A DNA stretch of 37,678 nt from Clostridiales bacterium (GTDB lineage Bacteria; Bacillota; Clostridia; Oscillospirales; Oscillospiraceae), in assembly GCA_004556205.1 (NCBI GenBank), contig SFIL01000022.1:1-37678 (forward strand), in the 5' to 3' direction. Made by a program: the position numbers and the translations under genes. Shown piece by piece: positions 22,606-30,599 of the stretch. Numbering within the stretch: the first letter of the stretch is position 1; each line of letters starts with the position of its first letter. The notes under the pieces are model-generated. The model did no database searches. It was not told the DNA's origin and worked only from the letters and a program-made list of their open reading frames with translations.

Positions 22606-23514
22606 ATGAAAGAATTTGAATTTCCGTCAAAGGGCGGCGGGAATATTCACGCCTACCGCTGGGAGCCGCAGGGCGCGCCCGTTGCGGTGGTGCAGATCGT
22701 CCACGGCATTGCGGAGCATATGCTTCGCTACGATGATTTCGCGCGTTATCTGAATGCAAAAGGGCTTTTGGTTGTCGGCGAGGATCATATGGGACACGGA
22801 CATTCTGTCGGAGACGGTACGCCGCTCTATTTTGAGGGCGGCTGGGAAAACGCGGTAGACGATTCGTATGCGCTCCTGTGCCGTACCCGTGCGGAATTCC
22901 CAAAACTCCCGTATTTCATTTTCGGTCACAGCATGGGTTCGTTCCTTACGCGAACGCTCCTGTTTCGCTATCCGAACGCGGGACTGCGCGGCGCGGTTAT
23001 CTGCGGCACGGGCTGGCAGCCCGCGCCCGTCCTGTGCGCGGGCAGAGCGCTGTGCGCGTTGGAAAAGTGCCGCGTCGGTGCAAAAGGACACAGCAAGCTG
23101 CTGAACAAGCTGATTTTCGGCGCGTATAACGCCAAGTTCAAGGACGCCGAAACGCCGAACGACTGGATCTGCACAAAGCGCGAGGTTGTGGATCGCTACA
23201 ATGCCGACCCGCTCTGCGGCGGCAAGGCGACAGTCGGCCTGTCACAGGATATGCTCGGCGGTATCGCCTTGATTCAGAAAAAATCCAACCTTCGCGCCAT
23301 GCCGCAAAAACTGCCCGTGTTCTTTATTGCGGGCAAAAATGACCCTGTCGGCAGCATGGGCAAGGGCGTGGAGAGGACTGCAAGGGAGTTCCGCAAAAGT
23401 GGAATGCAGAATGTTACGCTGCAGCTCTATGAGGGCAGACACGAGATCCTAAACGAGGATATTCATAACACCGTCTATGCGGATGTATGGAGCTTCCTCG
23501 AAAAATTACTCTAA
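22606..23514 (+). CDS. Lysophospholipase / monoacylglycerol lipase-like alpha/beta hydrolase
   Basis: The 302-residue serine hydrolase of the Hydrolase_4 type has QIVHGIAEHMLRYDDFA (oxyanion HG), GEDHMGHGHS, the nucleophile elbow FGHSMGSF, the acid in FFIAGKNDPVG and the His in GRHEILNE. Members release fatty acids from monoglycerides or lysophospholipids. No signal peptide, so cytosolic or membrane-associated. Start: ATG 22606 with GGAGG 7 nt upstream; the frame extends back to 22573 inside the 22-bp element and has no RBS there. It is monocistronic; the next gene has its own promoter. Confidence 0.9.
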   Translation: MKEFEFPSKGGGNIHAYRWEPQGAPVAVVQIVHGIAEHMLRYDDFARYLNAKGLLVVGEDHMGHGHSVGDGTPLYFEGGWENAVDDSYALLCRTRAEFPKLPYFIFGHSMGSFLTRTLLFRYPNAGLRGAVICGTGWQPAPVLCAGRALCALEKCRVGAKGHSKLLNKLIFGAYNAKFKDAETPNDWICTKREVVDRYNADPLCGGKATVGLSQDMLGGIALIQKKSNLRAMPQKLPVFFIAGKNDPVGSMGKGVERTAREFRKSGMQNVTLQLYEGRHEILNEDIHNTVYADVWSFLEKLL

Positions 23515-23572
23515 TTTGTTACTTTTTTGTAATTATTTTTATCGAAGCGACTCGTAAAATGTCACAAAGACC

Positions 23573-23601
23573 TTGACGAATGTCGGATTCTCTGTTAGAA
23601 T
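23573..23601 (+). promoter_or_regulatory. Promoter of the SLH lysozyme gene
   Basis: -35 TTGACG (23573-23578), 17-nt spacer, -10 TAGAAT (23596-23601), 32 nt upstream of the ATG. Confidence 0.75.
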
Positions 23602-23633
23602 AAACTTGACATAATTCCGACAGGAGTGAAATT

Positions 23634-25802
23634 ATGAGACGATTCCTATGCAGCCTCCTGCTGATTGCATGCTTGCTCGCAGGACTCATACAGCCGGTAT
23701 TCGGCACGGAGAGCGAGATATCCGCCACCGAAACGACTGCGCCGCAGTCGGAATCGACCGAAGCGACGCAGACAGCGCCGGAGACCGAGATGCAGTCGGA
23801 GCCGACCGAAGCAACGGAAGCAATGCAAAATTCCGAAGCGCAGCCCGCCGAGACGGAGCAGAATTCTACGCGTGCACCGCAGCGGTTTACGACGAGCGCG
23901 GAGGGTATCGCCTTTGTCAATGAGATGATGGGCGGCAGCTACGGCGGTACTTATCAGCTTTCCAATGCCGAACAGACGGTCAACAGCTTCATCTCCGCCT
24001 ATGCGCTTTCCCTCAACCAACAGCAGTTCGATGCCTTGGTCGATCTCGTGATGGCTTACGGCAGCACGATTCTGACCTCAGGCTATCGCGTGGAGCGCGT
24101 TATCGGCGGTGGGAACTATACCGAGGTGGAGCTTGCAAACGCTTTCTGCGCATGGGTCAAGGGAGCGGACGGAAACTTTTCGCAGCAGCGTCTGAACCGC
24201 CGCCTGCGCGAGATCAAGCTGTTCCTCTACGGCAGCTATTCAGGTGCCTGCTATGCAGGCTTCCGCTATGTGGTCTTTTACCCCAACGGCGGCACGTTGG
24301 ACGATAACACCGTCCTGTGCTACCCCTATGGCGGTACTTATTCCAACCTTCCGACGGCCAGCCGCAGCGGAAAGTATTTTGCGGGCTGGTACACAGCATC
24401 AAGCGGCGGGACGCATCTGTGCAACTCTGACGCGGTTTCACAGAACAATACGGTCTATGCTCATTGGTCGGATAGCGCGGTAGAGAAGCCGAACGAGGCA
24501 CGCGGGGATGATCCGACGCCGCCTGAGCCGCTGCCCACGCCGCCCGTGCTGAAGACCAGTGAAGCGGGCGTACAGTTTATCAAGGAACACGAAGGCTTTG
24601 TAAAATATGCTATCTGGGACTACAGCCAATACAGCATCGGCTACGGTTCGCGCTGCGACCCTGCAGATTATCCCGACGGTATCACTGAGGAGGAGGCGGA
24701 CTATCTCCTGCGTGTTATGCTGGCGGATTTCGAGAAGGTTGTAGATAATTTGCTCAAAAAATCCACCGTTCAGCACACACAGGCACAGTATGACGCCATC
24801 ATCAGCTTTACCTACAACCTCGGACAGCAGTGGATGAGCGAAAAATACACGATCTATCAGTATGTCCTCTACGGCGGCTATGACGAGATGAGCTTTGTCA
24901 ACACCATCGGAAGCTGGTGCAGGGCGGGCGGCAGTGTCGTGGCAGGTCTTTCCCGCCGCCGCATGGACGAAGCAAATCTCTACCTCAACGGCGACTATAC
25001 ACAGGGTACGAAAAAGTACCTCTGCATCAGCTTCAACGGCTCGAAGGGCGAGCCGGAATATGCCTTCCGTTACTATAAGACGGGCGAGGCGCTCGGCACA
25101 CTCCCGACGGCAAAGCGCGATGGCTACAAGCTCCTCGGCTGGTATGATAAGCTTGAGGGCGGCAAACAATATACCGTGCAGACCCTTGCACCCTCCTACG
25201 GCACTTATACACTTTATGCGCAGTGGGTGGAGCACAGCGGTTCACCCTCCCGTTTTACGGACGTATCCGAAAATGCGTGGTATTACGAATGGGTCATGCG
25301 GGCGGCGGAGCTGAACCTGTTTGGAGGCGTGAGCGCAACGGAATTCGCGCCGGAAAGCCCCATGACCCGCGCTATGATTGCAACGGTGCTGTACCGCATG
25401 GCGGGCAGTCCGGCGGTAAGCACGCGCGCGCCGTTTACCGATGTGCCTGCGGATCAATGGTATTCAGACGCGATTGCTTGGGCGTATGCCTGCGGTATTG
25501 TCAATGGCACCACGGAGACGGAGTACGGGCTGTCGGAGAACGTTACCCGCGAGCAGCTTGCTACGATGCTCTACCGGTACGCAGTGTTCCACGGCTATAA
25601 TGTCTCGTCGCTTGCGCAGCTTTCGGCGTTTGCGGATGCGCCATCCGTTGCGGAATACGCGAAAACGCCGATGCAGTGGGCGGTTGCAAACAACATCATC
25701 GGCGGCGACAACGGGAAACTCCTTCCCAACGGCAGCGCCACGCGTGCGCAGTGCGCGAAAATGATCTCGGTCTTTTTTGACGCCTTTGTCGCAGCAGGAT
25801 AA
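23634..25802 (+). CDS. Secreted GH24-type lysozyme with duplicated domain and SLH anchors
   Basis: 722 residues. A signal peptide (MRRFLCSLLLIACLLAGLIQ) and a Thr/Glu spacer are followed by a lysozyme-like copy (about 85-205; FVNEMMGG in place of the active-site Glu, so likely inactive) and an InlB-type repeat (YPNGGT...FAGWYT...NTVYAHW). A second, full GH24 domain (about 304-465) has FIKEHEGFVKYAIWDY and YSIGYGS, with T4-lysozyme-like E/D positions, plus NLGQQW and GLSRRRMDEANLYL. A second InlB-type repeat follows, then three SLH motifs (FTDVSENAWYYEWV, FTDVPADQWYSDAIAWAY, SATRAQCAKM). It should cut peptidoglycan at the cell surface. Possible roles are wall turnover, sporulation lysis or competition. 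Confidence 0.88.
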   Translation: MRRFLCSLLLIACLLAGLIQPVFGTESEISATETTAPQSESTEATQTAPETEMQSEPTEATEAMQNSEAQPAETEQNSTRAPQRFTTSAEGIAFVNEMMGGSYGGTYQLSNAEQTVNSFISAYALSLNQQQFDALVDLVMAYGSTILTSGYRVERVIGGGNYTEVELANAFCAWVKGADGNFSQQRLNRRLREIKLFLYGSYSGACYAGFRYVVFYPNGGTLDDNTVLCYPYGGTYSNLPTASRSGKYFAGWYTASSGGTHLCNSDAVSQNNTVYAHWSDSAVEKPNEARGDDPTPPEPLPTPPVLKTSEAGVQFIKEHEGFVKYAIWDYSQYSIGYGSRCDPADYPDGITEEEADYLLRVMLADFEKVVDNLLKKSTVQHTQAQYDAIISFTYNLGQQWMSEKYTIYQYVLYGGYDEMSFVNTIGSWCRAGGSVVAGLSRRRMDEANLYLNGDYTQGTKKYLCISFNGSKGEPEYAFRYYKTGEALGTLPTAKRDGYKLLGWYDKLEGGKQYTVQTLAPSYGTYTLYAQWVEHSGSPSRFTDVSENAWYYEWVMRAAELNLFGGVSATEFAPESPMTRAMIATVLYRMAGSPAVSTRAPFTDVPADQWYSDAIAWAYACGIVNGTTETEYGLSENVTREQLATMLYRYAVFHGYNVSSLAQLSAFADAPSVAEYAKTPMQWAVANNIIGGDNGKLLPNGSATRAQCAKMISVFFDAFVAAG

Positions 25803-25809
25803 AAACGCA

Positions 25810-25846
25810 GAAAACGCTCCGGCCTTGTCAGAGCGTTTTCTTTTTT
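25810..25846 (+). terminator. Terminator after the SLH lysozyme gene
   Basis: GAAAACGCTC (25810-25819) pairs with GAGCGTTTTC (25831-25840), followed by TTTTTT, 8 nt after the stop. Confidence 0.85.
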
Positions 25847-25864
25847 CAAAATAATTTTTTTATA

Positions 25865-25886
25865 AAAGTCCGATTTATTGGACACT
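25865..25886. promoter_or_regulatory. 22-bp element, right copy
   Basis: Exact reverse complement of 22572-22593. On the plus strand it lies 8 nt before TATATT and 46 nt before the 44-residue ORF that leads into truA. It may be an operator or the upstream part of a non-standard promoter. Confidence 0.55.
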
Positions 25887-25931
25887 GATTGTGGTATATT
25901 CCAGGCAGAAACGACGAAAGGAAGTCAGAGT

Positions 25932-26066
25932 ATGCGTTGGAATATCGAATCGGTCAGAGGTCATTATGAGGTCTACGCCGCAGACGGAAGCTTCCTGTTT
26001 TCCGCCGATACGAAGGCAGAGGCTATGGAGGAGTTGAGCGCTTGGGAGGAAGAACTTATCGCCTGA
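25932..26066 (+). CDS. Small acidic protein (44 residues) coupled to truA
   Basis: MRWNIESVRGHYEVYAADGS followed by FLFSADTKAEAMEELSAWEE. RBS AAAGGAAG precedes the ATG. The predicted beta-hairpin plus acidic helix resembles tiny single-domain proteins. It overlaps the truA start by 25 nt and contains the truA RBS (GGAGGAG, 26028-26034), so its translation may gate truA. Could be a real microprotein or an upstream regulatory ORF. Confidence 0.6.
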   Translation: MRWNIESVRGHYEVYAADGSFLFSADTKAEAMEELSAWEEELIA

Positions 26067-26785
26067 CGCTTGCCTATGACGGTACGCGCTATCGTGGTTG
26101 GCAGCGGCTGCCAAACGGTGGGCTGACCGTGCAGGGGAGCGTGGAACGGGCGCTGTCCGAGCTGTTCGGGCAGGAGATTTTGGTCAGCGGCAGCGGACGG
26201 ACGGACGCGGGCGTTCACGCCGAGATGCAGGTGGTATCCTTCTCTGCGCCCGAGCGTTCGACTGACACGGTGCTTTTGCAGCTACGCAGGAGACTTCCCG
26301 AGGATATCGGCGCTCTCTCCCTCGAATACGCGGCGGATCGCTTCCATGCCCGTCTCTGCGCGACGGAAAAGACTTATGTTTACAGGGTTTGGAACAGTGC
26401 TGCGCCCGATGTGTTCGAGCGGCGCTTTCGGGTGCAGGTTCCGCAGAAGCTCGAGCTTGCGGCGATGCGCGAGGCGGCTTCACAAATGACGGGGACGCAC
26501 GATTTTCTTGCCTTCTGCGCGAACAAGCAGTTCAAAAAATCCTCTGTCCGCACGCTGAAGCGTTTGGATATCGAGACGGACGGTGCGGAGATACGCTTTG
26601 TGCTGACGGCGGACGGCTTTTTATATCACATGGCGCGGATTCTCGTCGGCACATTGCTCGAAATCGGCATGGGAAAGCGCGAGCCGGAGACGGTCGCGGC
26701 GATCTTCGCCTCCCGCCGCCGCGAAGCCGCAGGCGAGACTGCGCCTGCGAAAGGACTCTGCCTGAAAGAGGTGCGTTACGATTGA
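26042..26785 (+). CDS. truA: tRNA pseudouridine(38-40) synthase
   Basis: TruA isomerises uridines 38-40 in the tRNA anticodon stem. The 247-residue protein shows YRLTLAYDGTRYRGWQ, the catalytic SGSGRTDAGVHA (Asp), HARLCATEKTYVYRVWN, GTHDFLAFC and FLYHMARILVGTLLEIGMGK. Start: the family N-terminal strand demands an initiation before TYRLTLAYDG; TTG 26042, 7 nt after GGAGGAG, is the only good choice. It overlaps the small upstream ORF, and its stop overlaps the next gene's TTG start. Confidence 0.95.
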   Translation: MGGRTYRLTLAYDGTRYRGWQRLPNGGLTVQGSVERALSELFGQEILVSGSGRTDAGVHAEMQVVSFSAPERSTDTVLLQLRRRLPEDIGALSLEYAADRFHARLCATEKTYVYRVWNSAAPDVFERRFRVQVPQKLELAAMREAASQMTGTHDFLAFCANKQFKKSSVRTLKRLDIETDGAEIRFVLTADGFLYHMARILVGTLLEIGMGKREPETVAAIFASRRREAAGETAPAKGLCLKEVRYD

Positions 26786-27132
26786 ACATTCAGATCTTCG
26801 GAAAAAGCAAATGCTTCGACACAAAGAAGGCGGAGCGGTATTTTAAGGAGCGCCGTATCAAGGTGCAGAATATCGACCTTTTGCGCTACGGAATGTCAAA
26901 CGGCGAGTTTGAAAGCGTTCTGCGCGCGGTCGGCGGCATTGACAAGCTGATCGACTGGGAGAAGAAATCGCCCGAGATTGACCTGCTGCGCTATACGGAC
27001 GACCGTCTTGCCAAGGAGGACAAGGTGTTTGAGCATCCCGAGCTGATGAAAACGCCGGTCGTCCGCAACGGCAAAAAAGCAACCGTGGGCTATTGCCCCG
27101 AGGTTTGGAAAAAATGGGAGGAAGAGGGATGA
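26782..27132 (+). CDS. ArsC/Spx-family thioredoxin-fold protein
   Basis: The 116-residue protein NIQIFGKSKCFDTKKAERYF has the family's N-terminal Cys in KSKCFDTKKAERYFKER, then NIDLLRYGMS, and the TPVVRNGKKATVGY segment of ArsC-like proteins. It has a single N-terminal Cys rather than the CxxC of Spx, closer to YffB/ArsC. A true arsenate reductase role is doubtful because no ars genes are nearby. The TTG start at 26782 overlaps the truA stop by 4 nt with GAGGTG upstream; its stop overlaps the next ATG (ATGA). Confidence 0.85.
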   Translation: MNIQIFGKSKCFDTKKAERYFKERRIKVQNIDLLRYGMSNGEFESVLRAVGGIDKLIDWEKKSPEIDLLRYTDDRLAKEDKVFEHPELMKTPVVRNGKKATVGYCPEVWKKWEEEG

Positions 27133-27380
27133 AAAAGGTCTTTATTGCCTGCTTGATTAAGAATATCCTGTTTGCCGTCGCCTGCGTGATGGCAGTTGTG
27201 TCGGTTATGATCAAATCCGTGCCGGTGGCGGCAGGACTGCTTTACGGTGCGGCAGGTGTTCTTGTTTTGGGCGTGATCGTCAGCGTGATCTTTTACCGCT
27301 GCCCGTACTGCGGGCGTGCGCTTGCCAAGGGTGCGAGAACGCCCGCAACCTGCCCGCACTGCGGGGAGGCACTCAGATAA
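27129..27380 (+). CDS. Small two-helix membrane protein with C-terminal zinc ribbon
   Basis: 83 residues: MKKVFIACLIKNILFAVACV and a second helix AGLLYGAAGVLVLGVIVSVI, then FYRCPYCGRALAKGARTP and CPHCGEAL, a CxxC-CxxC zinc ribbon on the cytosolic side if both ends are inside. GGAGG RBS; ATGA overlap with the ArsC-like gene and TAATG overlap with cca. Unknown function; a conserved arrangement in Clostridia is likely. Confidence 0.75.
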   Translation: MKKVFIACLIKNILFAVACVMAVVSVMIKSVPVAAGLLYGAAGVLVLGVIVSVIFYRCPYCGRALAKGARTPATCPHCGEALR

Positions 27381-28738
27381 TGGAACGGAAGATCAAGCTC
27401 CCGCCGAAGCCGCGCAGTCTGCTCCTGCGTCTTGCCTCGGCGGGCTTTGCGGCTTATGCGGTCGGCGGGTGCGTGCGGGACAGCCTGCTCGGACTTGTCC
27501 CGCAGGACTGGGATATTTGCACGAGCGCAAAGCCGGAGGAGCTTTTACAATGCTTCGCCGGCGAGCGGACGATTCTGACCGGTGTGCGCTATGGGACGGT
27601 GACGGTTCTGCTGGAGGAAGAGCCGTTTGAGGTGACGACGTTTCGGGCCGACCTCGGTTATTCAGACAGCCGCCATCCCGATGGCGTACGGTTTTTAAGC
27701 TCTCTGCGCGGGGATCTCGCGCGGCGGGATTTTACCGTCAATGCGATGGCGGCGGATGCAGAGGGAACGGTCATTGACTGCTTCGGCGGCGCGGAGGACT
27801 TGCAAAACGGCTTGATCCGCTGCGTCGGGACGCCGCAGGAGCGCTTTGCGGAGGATGCCCTGCGCATCCTGCGGGCGCTCCGCTTTGCCGCGAAGCTCGG
27901 CTTTTCTATAGAGGAAAACACTGCCGCCGCTATTCACGCGCTGAAGGAGCGTCTGCGCTCCGTCGCGCCCGAACGTCTGCGCAAGGAACTGAAGGGGCTG
28001 CTTTGCGGCAGGGATGCGGCGGCGGTGATGAACGAATTTTCCGATGTACTATGCGTGATTTTGCCGGAACTTGCGCCATGTATCGGCTTCTTGCAGTTCA
28101 ATCCGCATCATGCCTTTGACGTGTGGCAGCACACGCTTTGCGCCCTGCAAAGGGCGGAACCGGAGGAGGCGCTTCGCCTTGCCGTCCTGCTGCACGATAT
28201 CGGAAAACCGTCCGTCTTCTCCTTCGATAAAAACCTGGTCGGGCATTTTTACGGACACGCAGCGGTCAGCGCCGCAATGAGCGAGAAGCTCCTGCGCCGA
28301 CTGCACTATGACAATGCAACGACGAAGCTTGTCACGACGCTTGTGCGTGAGCATGATCTCTTTTTGGAGGCGACGGACGAGCGGCGGATGCGGCGGCTGC
28401 TCGCGCGTCACGGCGAGGAGACGGTGCGCCTGCTGCTGCGCTTGCGCCGCGCGGACAGGCTCGGAAAAGGCAAGGGCGGTGAGGAGGAAATTGAACACGC
28501 CACGGCAGAGGCGGAAGCTTTGCTTACGCGCATCCTCCGCGAGGAGCAGTGCCTCTCTCTGCGCACCCTCGCGATCGGCGGCGACGATTTAATTGCTATG
28601 GGTGTGCCGCGCGGCAGGCAGATCGGTGCGCTGCTGCAGCGGCTTCTGAACGCGGTACTCGATGGAAAACTCGCGAACGAACGGGAACGCCTTGTGAGTT
28701 ATGCACAAACTTTGCTTTCAAACGAGGAAAATGATTGA
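27380..28738 (+). CDS. cca: CCA-adding tRNA nucleotidyltransferase with HD domain
   Basis: This adds or repairs the 3' CCA of tRNAs. The 452-residue class II enzyme has the head motif AYAVGGCVRD (26-34), metal Asp pair DWDIC (D43, D45), RRDFTVNAMA, the nucleotide-binding EDALRILRALRFAAKLGF, the neck/body helices, and a C-terminal HD domain with RLAVLLHDIGKP and HGHAAVSA-like HFYGHAAVSA. The HD part may have 2'-phosphatase or phosphodiesterase activity, as in the E. coli enzyme. It starts one base into the previous stop. Its stop lies inside the guanine deaminase promoter. Confidence 0.95.
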   Translation: MERKIKLPPKPRSLLLRLASAGFAAYAVGGCVRDSLLGLVPQDWDICTSAKPEELLQCFAGERTILTGVRYGTVTVLLEEEPFEVTTFRADLGYSDSRHPDGVRFLSSLRGDLARRDFTVNAMAADAEGTVIDCFGGAEDLQNGLIRCVGTPQERFAEDALRILRALRFAAKLGFSIEENTAAAIHALKERLRSVAPERLRKELKGLLCGRDAAAVMNEFSDVLCVILPELAPCIGFLQFNPHHAFDVWQHTLCALQRAEPEEALRLAVLLHDIGKPSVFSFDKNLVGHFYGHAAVSAAMSEKLLRRLHYDNATTKLVTTLVREHDLFLEATDERRMRRLLARHGEETVRLLLRLRRADRLGKGKGGEEEIEHATAEAEALLTRILREEQCLSLRTLAIGGDDLIAMGVPRGRQIGALLQRLLNAVLDGKLANERERLVSYAQTLLSNEEND

Positions 28739-28763
28739 CAGAATCGCTGAAACCATGTAAAAT
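28735..28763 (+). promoter_or_regulatory. Promoter of the guanine deaminase gene
   Basis: Consensus -35 TTGACA (28735-28740) overlaps the cca stop (28736-28738); 17-nt spacer, -10 TAAAAT (28758-28763). The leader is about 28 nt, too short for a purine riboswitch. Confidence 0.85.
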
Positions 28764-28796
28764 ATACCTTTAGAAGATATTTTAAGGGGGATCATC

Positions 28797-30068
28797 ATGG
28801 GTAATTCTGTTATCAGAGGCAACCTCTGCTACAGCCACGACCGCGATACCGTTATCATCCGACCGAATACCTATCTTGTCTGCGAGGATGGTGTGTGCGC
28901 GGGCATTTTTGACACCCTGCCGGAACGCTATGCTGCCCTTCCGCTGACTGATTTCGGTGATCGGCTTGTTCTCCCGGGGCTGATTGACTTGCACGTTCAC
29001 GCGCCGCAATTCGCCTTCCGCGGACTGGGCATGGATATGGAGCTGCTGGATTGGCTCAATACTTATACCTTTCCGGAGGAGTCCAAATATGCGCAGCTCG
29101 ACTACGCCGACCGCGCTTACAGTCAGTTCGTTTCACATCTGCGCCGCAGTGCGACCACCCGTGCCGTCTGCTTTGCGACCATCCACACGCCCGCAACCGA
29201 GCTGCTGATGGAAAAAATGGAGGACAGCGGGCTGATTTCGTACATCGGCAAGGTCAATATGGACCGAAACAGTCCCGATTATCTGCGGGAGGATAGCGCG
29301 GAAGCGTCTTTAGAGGCGACGGAACAATGGATCTGCGCGACAAATTCCCGCTTCGCGCGGACAAAACCGATCCTGACGCCGCGCTTTATTCCCTCGTGCA
29401 GCGACGCGCTCCTGAACGGACTACGCGCCTTAGCGGAAAAGTATCATCTTCCCGTACAGAGCCATCTTTCCGAAAATTTCGGAGAGATTGAATGGGTCAA
29501 GGAGCTTTGTCCGGACGCAAAATTCTACGGCGACGCTTATAACCGTTTCGGTCTGTTCGGCGGTGATCAGCCGTGTATTATGGCGCACTGTGTCCATTCG
29601 TCGGACGAGGAATTGGAGCTGATGAAGAAAAACGGTGTGTTTATTGCGCATTCGCCGCTGTCAAATACCAATCTTGCTTCTGGCGTTGCGCCGGTTTCCA
29701 AGTATTTGGAGTATGGCTTGAATGTTGCGCTTGCCTCAGATGTCGCAGGCGGCGATACGGAGAATATGTTCCAAGTGATGGCGGGGGCGATCCGTGCGTC
29801 GAAGCTCCGTTGGCGTATGCTCGATCAGAAGGTCAAGCCGCTTACGGTCGATCAGGCATTCTATCTTGCCACCCTCGGCGGCGGCAGCTTCTTCGGCAAA
29901 GTCGGCAGCTTTGAGGACGGCTATGCGTTTGACGCCGTCGTGCTGGACGATTCTGCGCTGGATCATCCACAGGAGCTGACACTCCGCGCACGGTTGGAAC
30001 GCTGCATCTATCTGGCGGATGAGCGCCATATCGCGGCTAAATTCGTCGCGGGCAGACGCCTTTTCTGA
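28797..30068 (+). CDS. guaD: Guanine deaminase (amidohydrolase family)
   Basis: GuaD hydrolyses guanine to xanthine and ammonia. The 423-residue protein has the metal HxH in LPGLIDLHVHAPQF, the guaD-specific LLDWLNTYTFPEE, GKVNMDRNSP, the metal His in SHLSEN, AHCVH and the metal Asp in ASDVAGGD, with a C-terminal amidohydrolase cap. Length is typical. RBS AAGGGGG; own promoter and terminator, so monocistronic. Together with the YgfK-like gene at 35356 it suggests purine catabolism. The related SsnA/TrzN group is the main alternative, but the LLxWLxxYTFPEE block favours GuaD. Confidence 0.9.
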   Translation: MGNSVIRGNLCYSHDRDTVIIRPNTYLVCEDGVCAGIFDTLPERYAALPLTDFGDRLVLPGLIDLHVHAPQFAFRGLGMDMELLDWLNTYTFPEESKYAQLDYADRAYSQFVSHLRRSATTRAVCFATIHTPATELLMEKMEDSGLISYIGKVNMDRNSPDYLREDSAEASLEATEQWICATNSRFARTKPILTPRFIPSCSDALLNGLRALAEKYHLPVQSHLSENFGEIEWVKELCPDAKFYGDAYNRFGLFGGDQPCIMAHCVHSSDEELELMKKNGVFIAHSPLSNTNLASGVAPVSKYLEYGLNVALASDVAGGDTENMFQVMAGAIRASKLRWRMLDQKVKPLTVDQAFYLATLGGGSFFGKVGSFEDGYAFDAVVLDDSALDHPQELTLRARLERCIYLADERHIAAKFVAGRRLF

Positions 30069-30115
30069 GAAAACTCCTACGGATTTATTCAGAGTTTCCT
30101 AAAATAACTGCTTTT

Positions 30116-30151
30116 ACGCCGCGGTGGGCTTTTCCACCGCGGCGTTTTTTC
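30116..30151 (+). terminator. Terminator after guaD
   Basis: ACGCCGCGGTGG (30116-30127) and CCACCGCGGCGT (30134-30145) form a 12-bp stem followed by a run of Ts. Confidence 0.9.
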
Positions 30152-30170
30152 AAAAATCAGAAAATAACGC

Positions 30171-30208
30171 TTGACAAATTAGAAAAGATGTATTAGTATG
30201 TTAATACA
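30171..30208 (+). promoter_or_regulatory. Promoter and probable self-operator of the GntR-ABC operon
   Basis: -35 TTGACA (30171-30176), 17-nt spacer, -10 TAGTAT (30194-30199). TGTATTA (30189-30195), 6 nt, TAATACA (30202-30208) is a perfect inverted repeat covering the -10, with a further TAATACAT half-site at about 30210-30217. This is the layout expected for autorepression by a YtrA-type GntR dimer. Confidence 0.75.
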
Positions 30209-30233
30209 ATAATACATCAAGGGGGTGTGAATC

Positions 30234-30599
30234 TTGCCGTGGGAACTGCAAAATAACCGTCAGATTTGGCTGCAGCTTGCTGAGGTTCTGACACGGCGCA
30301 TTGTCTCGGGACAATATCCCGCAGGAATTCGTATCCCATCCGTGCGCGATCTTGCGGCGGAAGCGGGCGTCAATCCGAACACAATGCAGCGGGCGCTTGC
30401 TGCAATGGAGGAGCAGGGCCTTGTCTCGGCACAGCGTAACACGGGACGCTTCGTCACGGAGGACGAGGAGTTGATTACTGCAACGAGAAAACAGCTTGCG
30501 GAGGAGGAGCTTTCCGCCTTCTGCGAGAAAATGCGGCAGCTCGGCTTCAGCGCAGAGGAAACTGCGCAGCTTCTAAAAACAAAGGGGGAAACAACATGA
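30234..30599 (+). CDS. GntR-family (YtrA subfamily) transcriptional regulator
   Basis: 121 residues: an N-terminal winged HTH (QIWLQLAEVLTRRIVSGQYP, then PSVRDLAAEAGVNPNTMQRA and GLVSAQRNTGRFVT) and a short helical C-terminal dimerisation tail, as in YtrA-type regulators of ABC exporters. TTG start with GGGGG upstream. ATGA overlap with the ATPase gene makes it cotranscribed with its likely target. It probably represses its own promoter via the inverted repeat covering the -10; the inducer (often a wall-active antibiotic in relatives) is unknown. Confidence 0.92.
   Translation: MPWELQNNRQIWLQLAEVLTRRIVSGQYPAGIRIPSVRDLAAEAGVNPNTMQRALAAMEEQGLVSAQRNTGRFVTEDEELITATRKQLAEEELSAFCEKMRQLGFSAEETAQLLKTKGETT

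Noticed and set aside
22572..25886. Phase-variable invertible promoter
   Set aside because: Both -10-like boxes lie outside the inverted pair and face outward, so inversion would not switch them. Kept only as a possible recombination site.
26782..27132. Arsenate reductase as a firm call
   Set aside because: Only the fold family is supported; there are no ars operon neighbours, and the gene sits in a tRNA/housekeeping cluster.
28764..28796. Purine riboswitch before guaD
   Set aside because: The leader is only about 28 nt.
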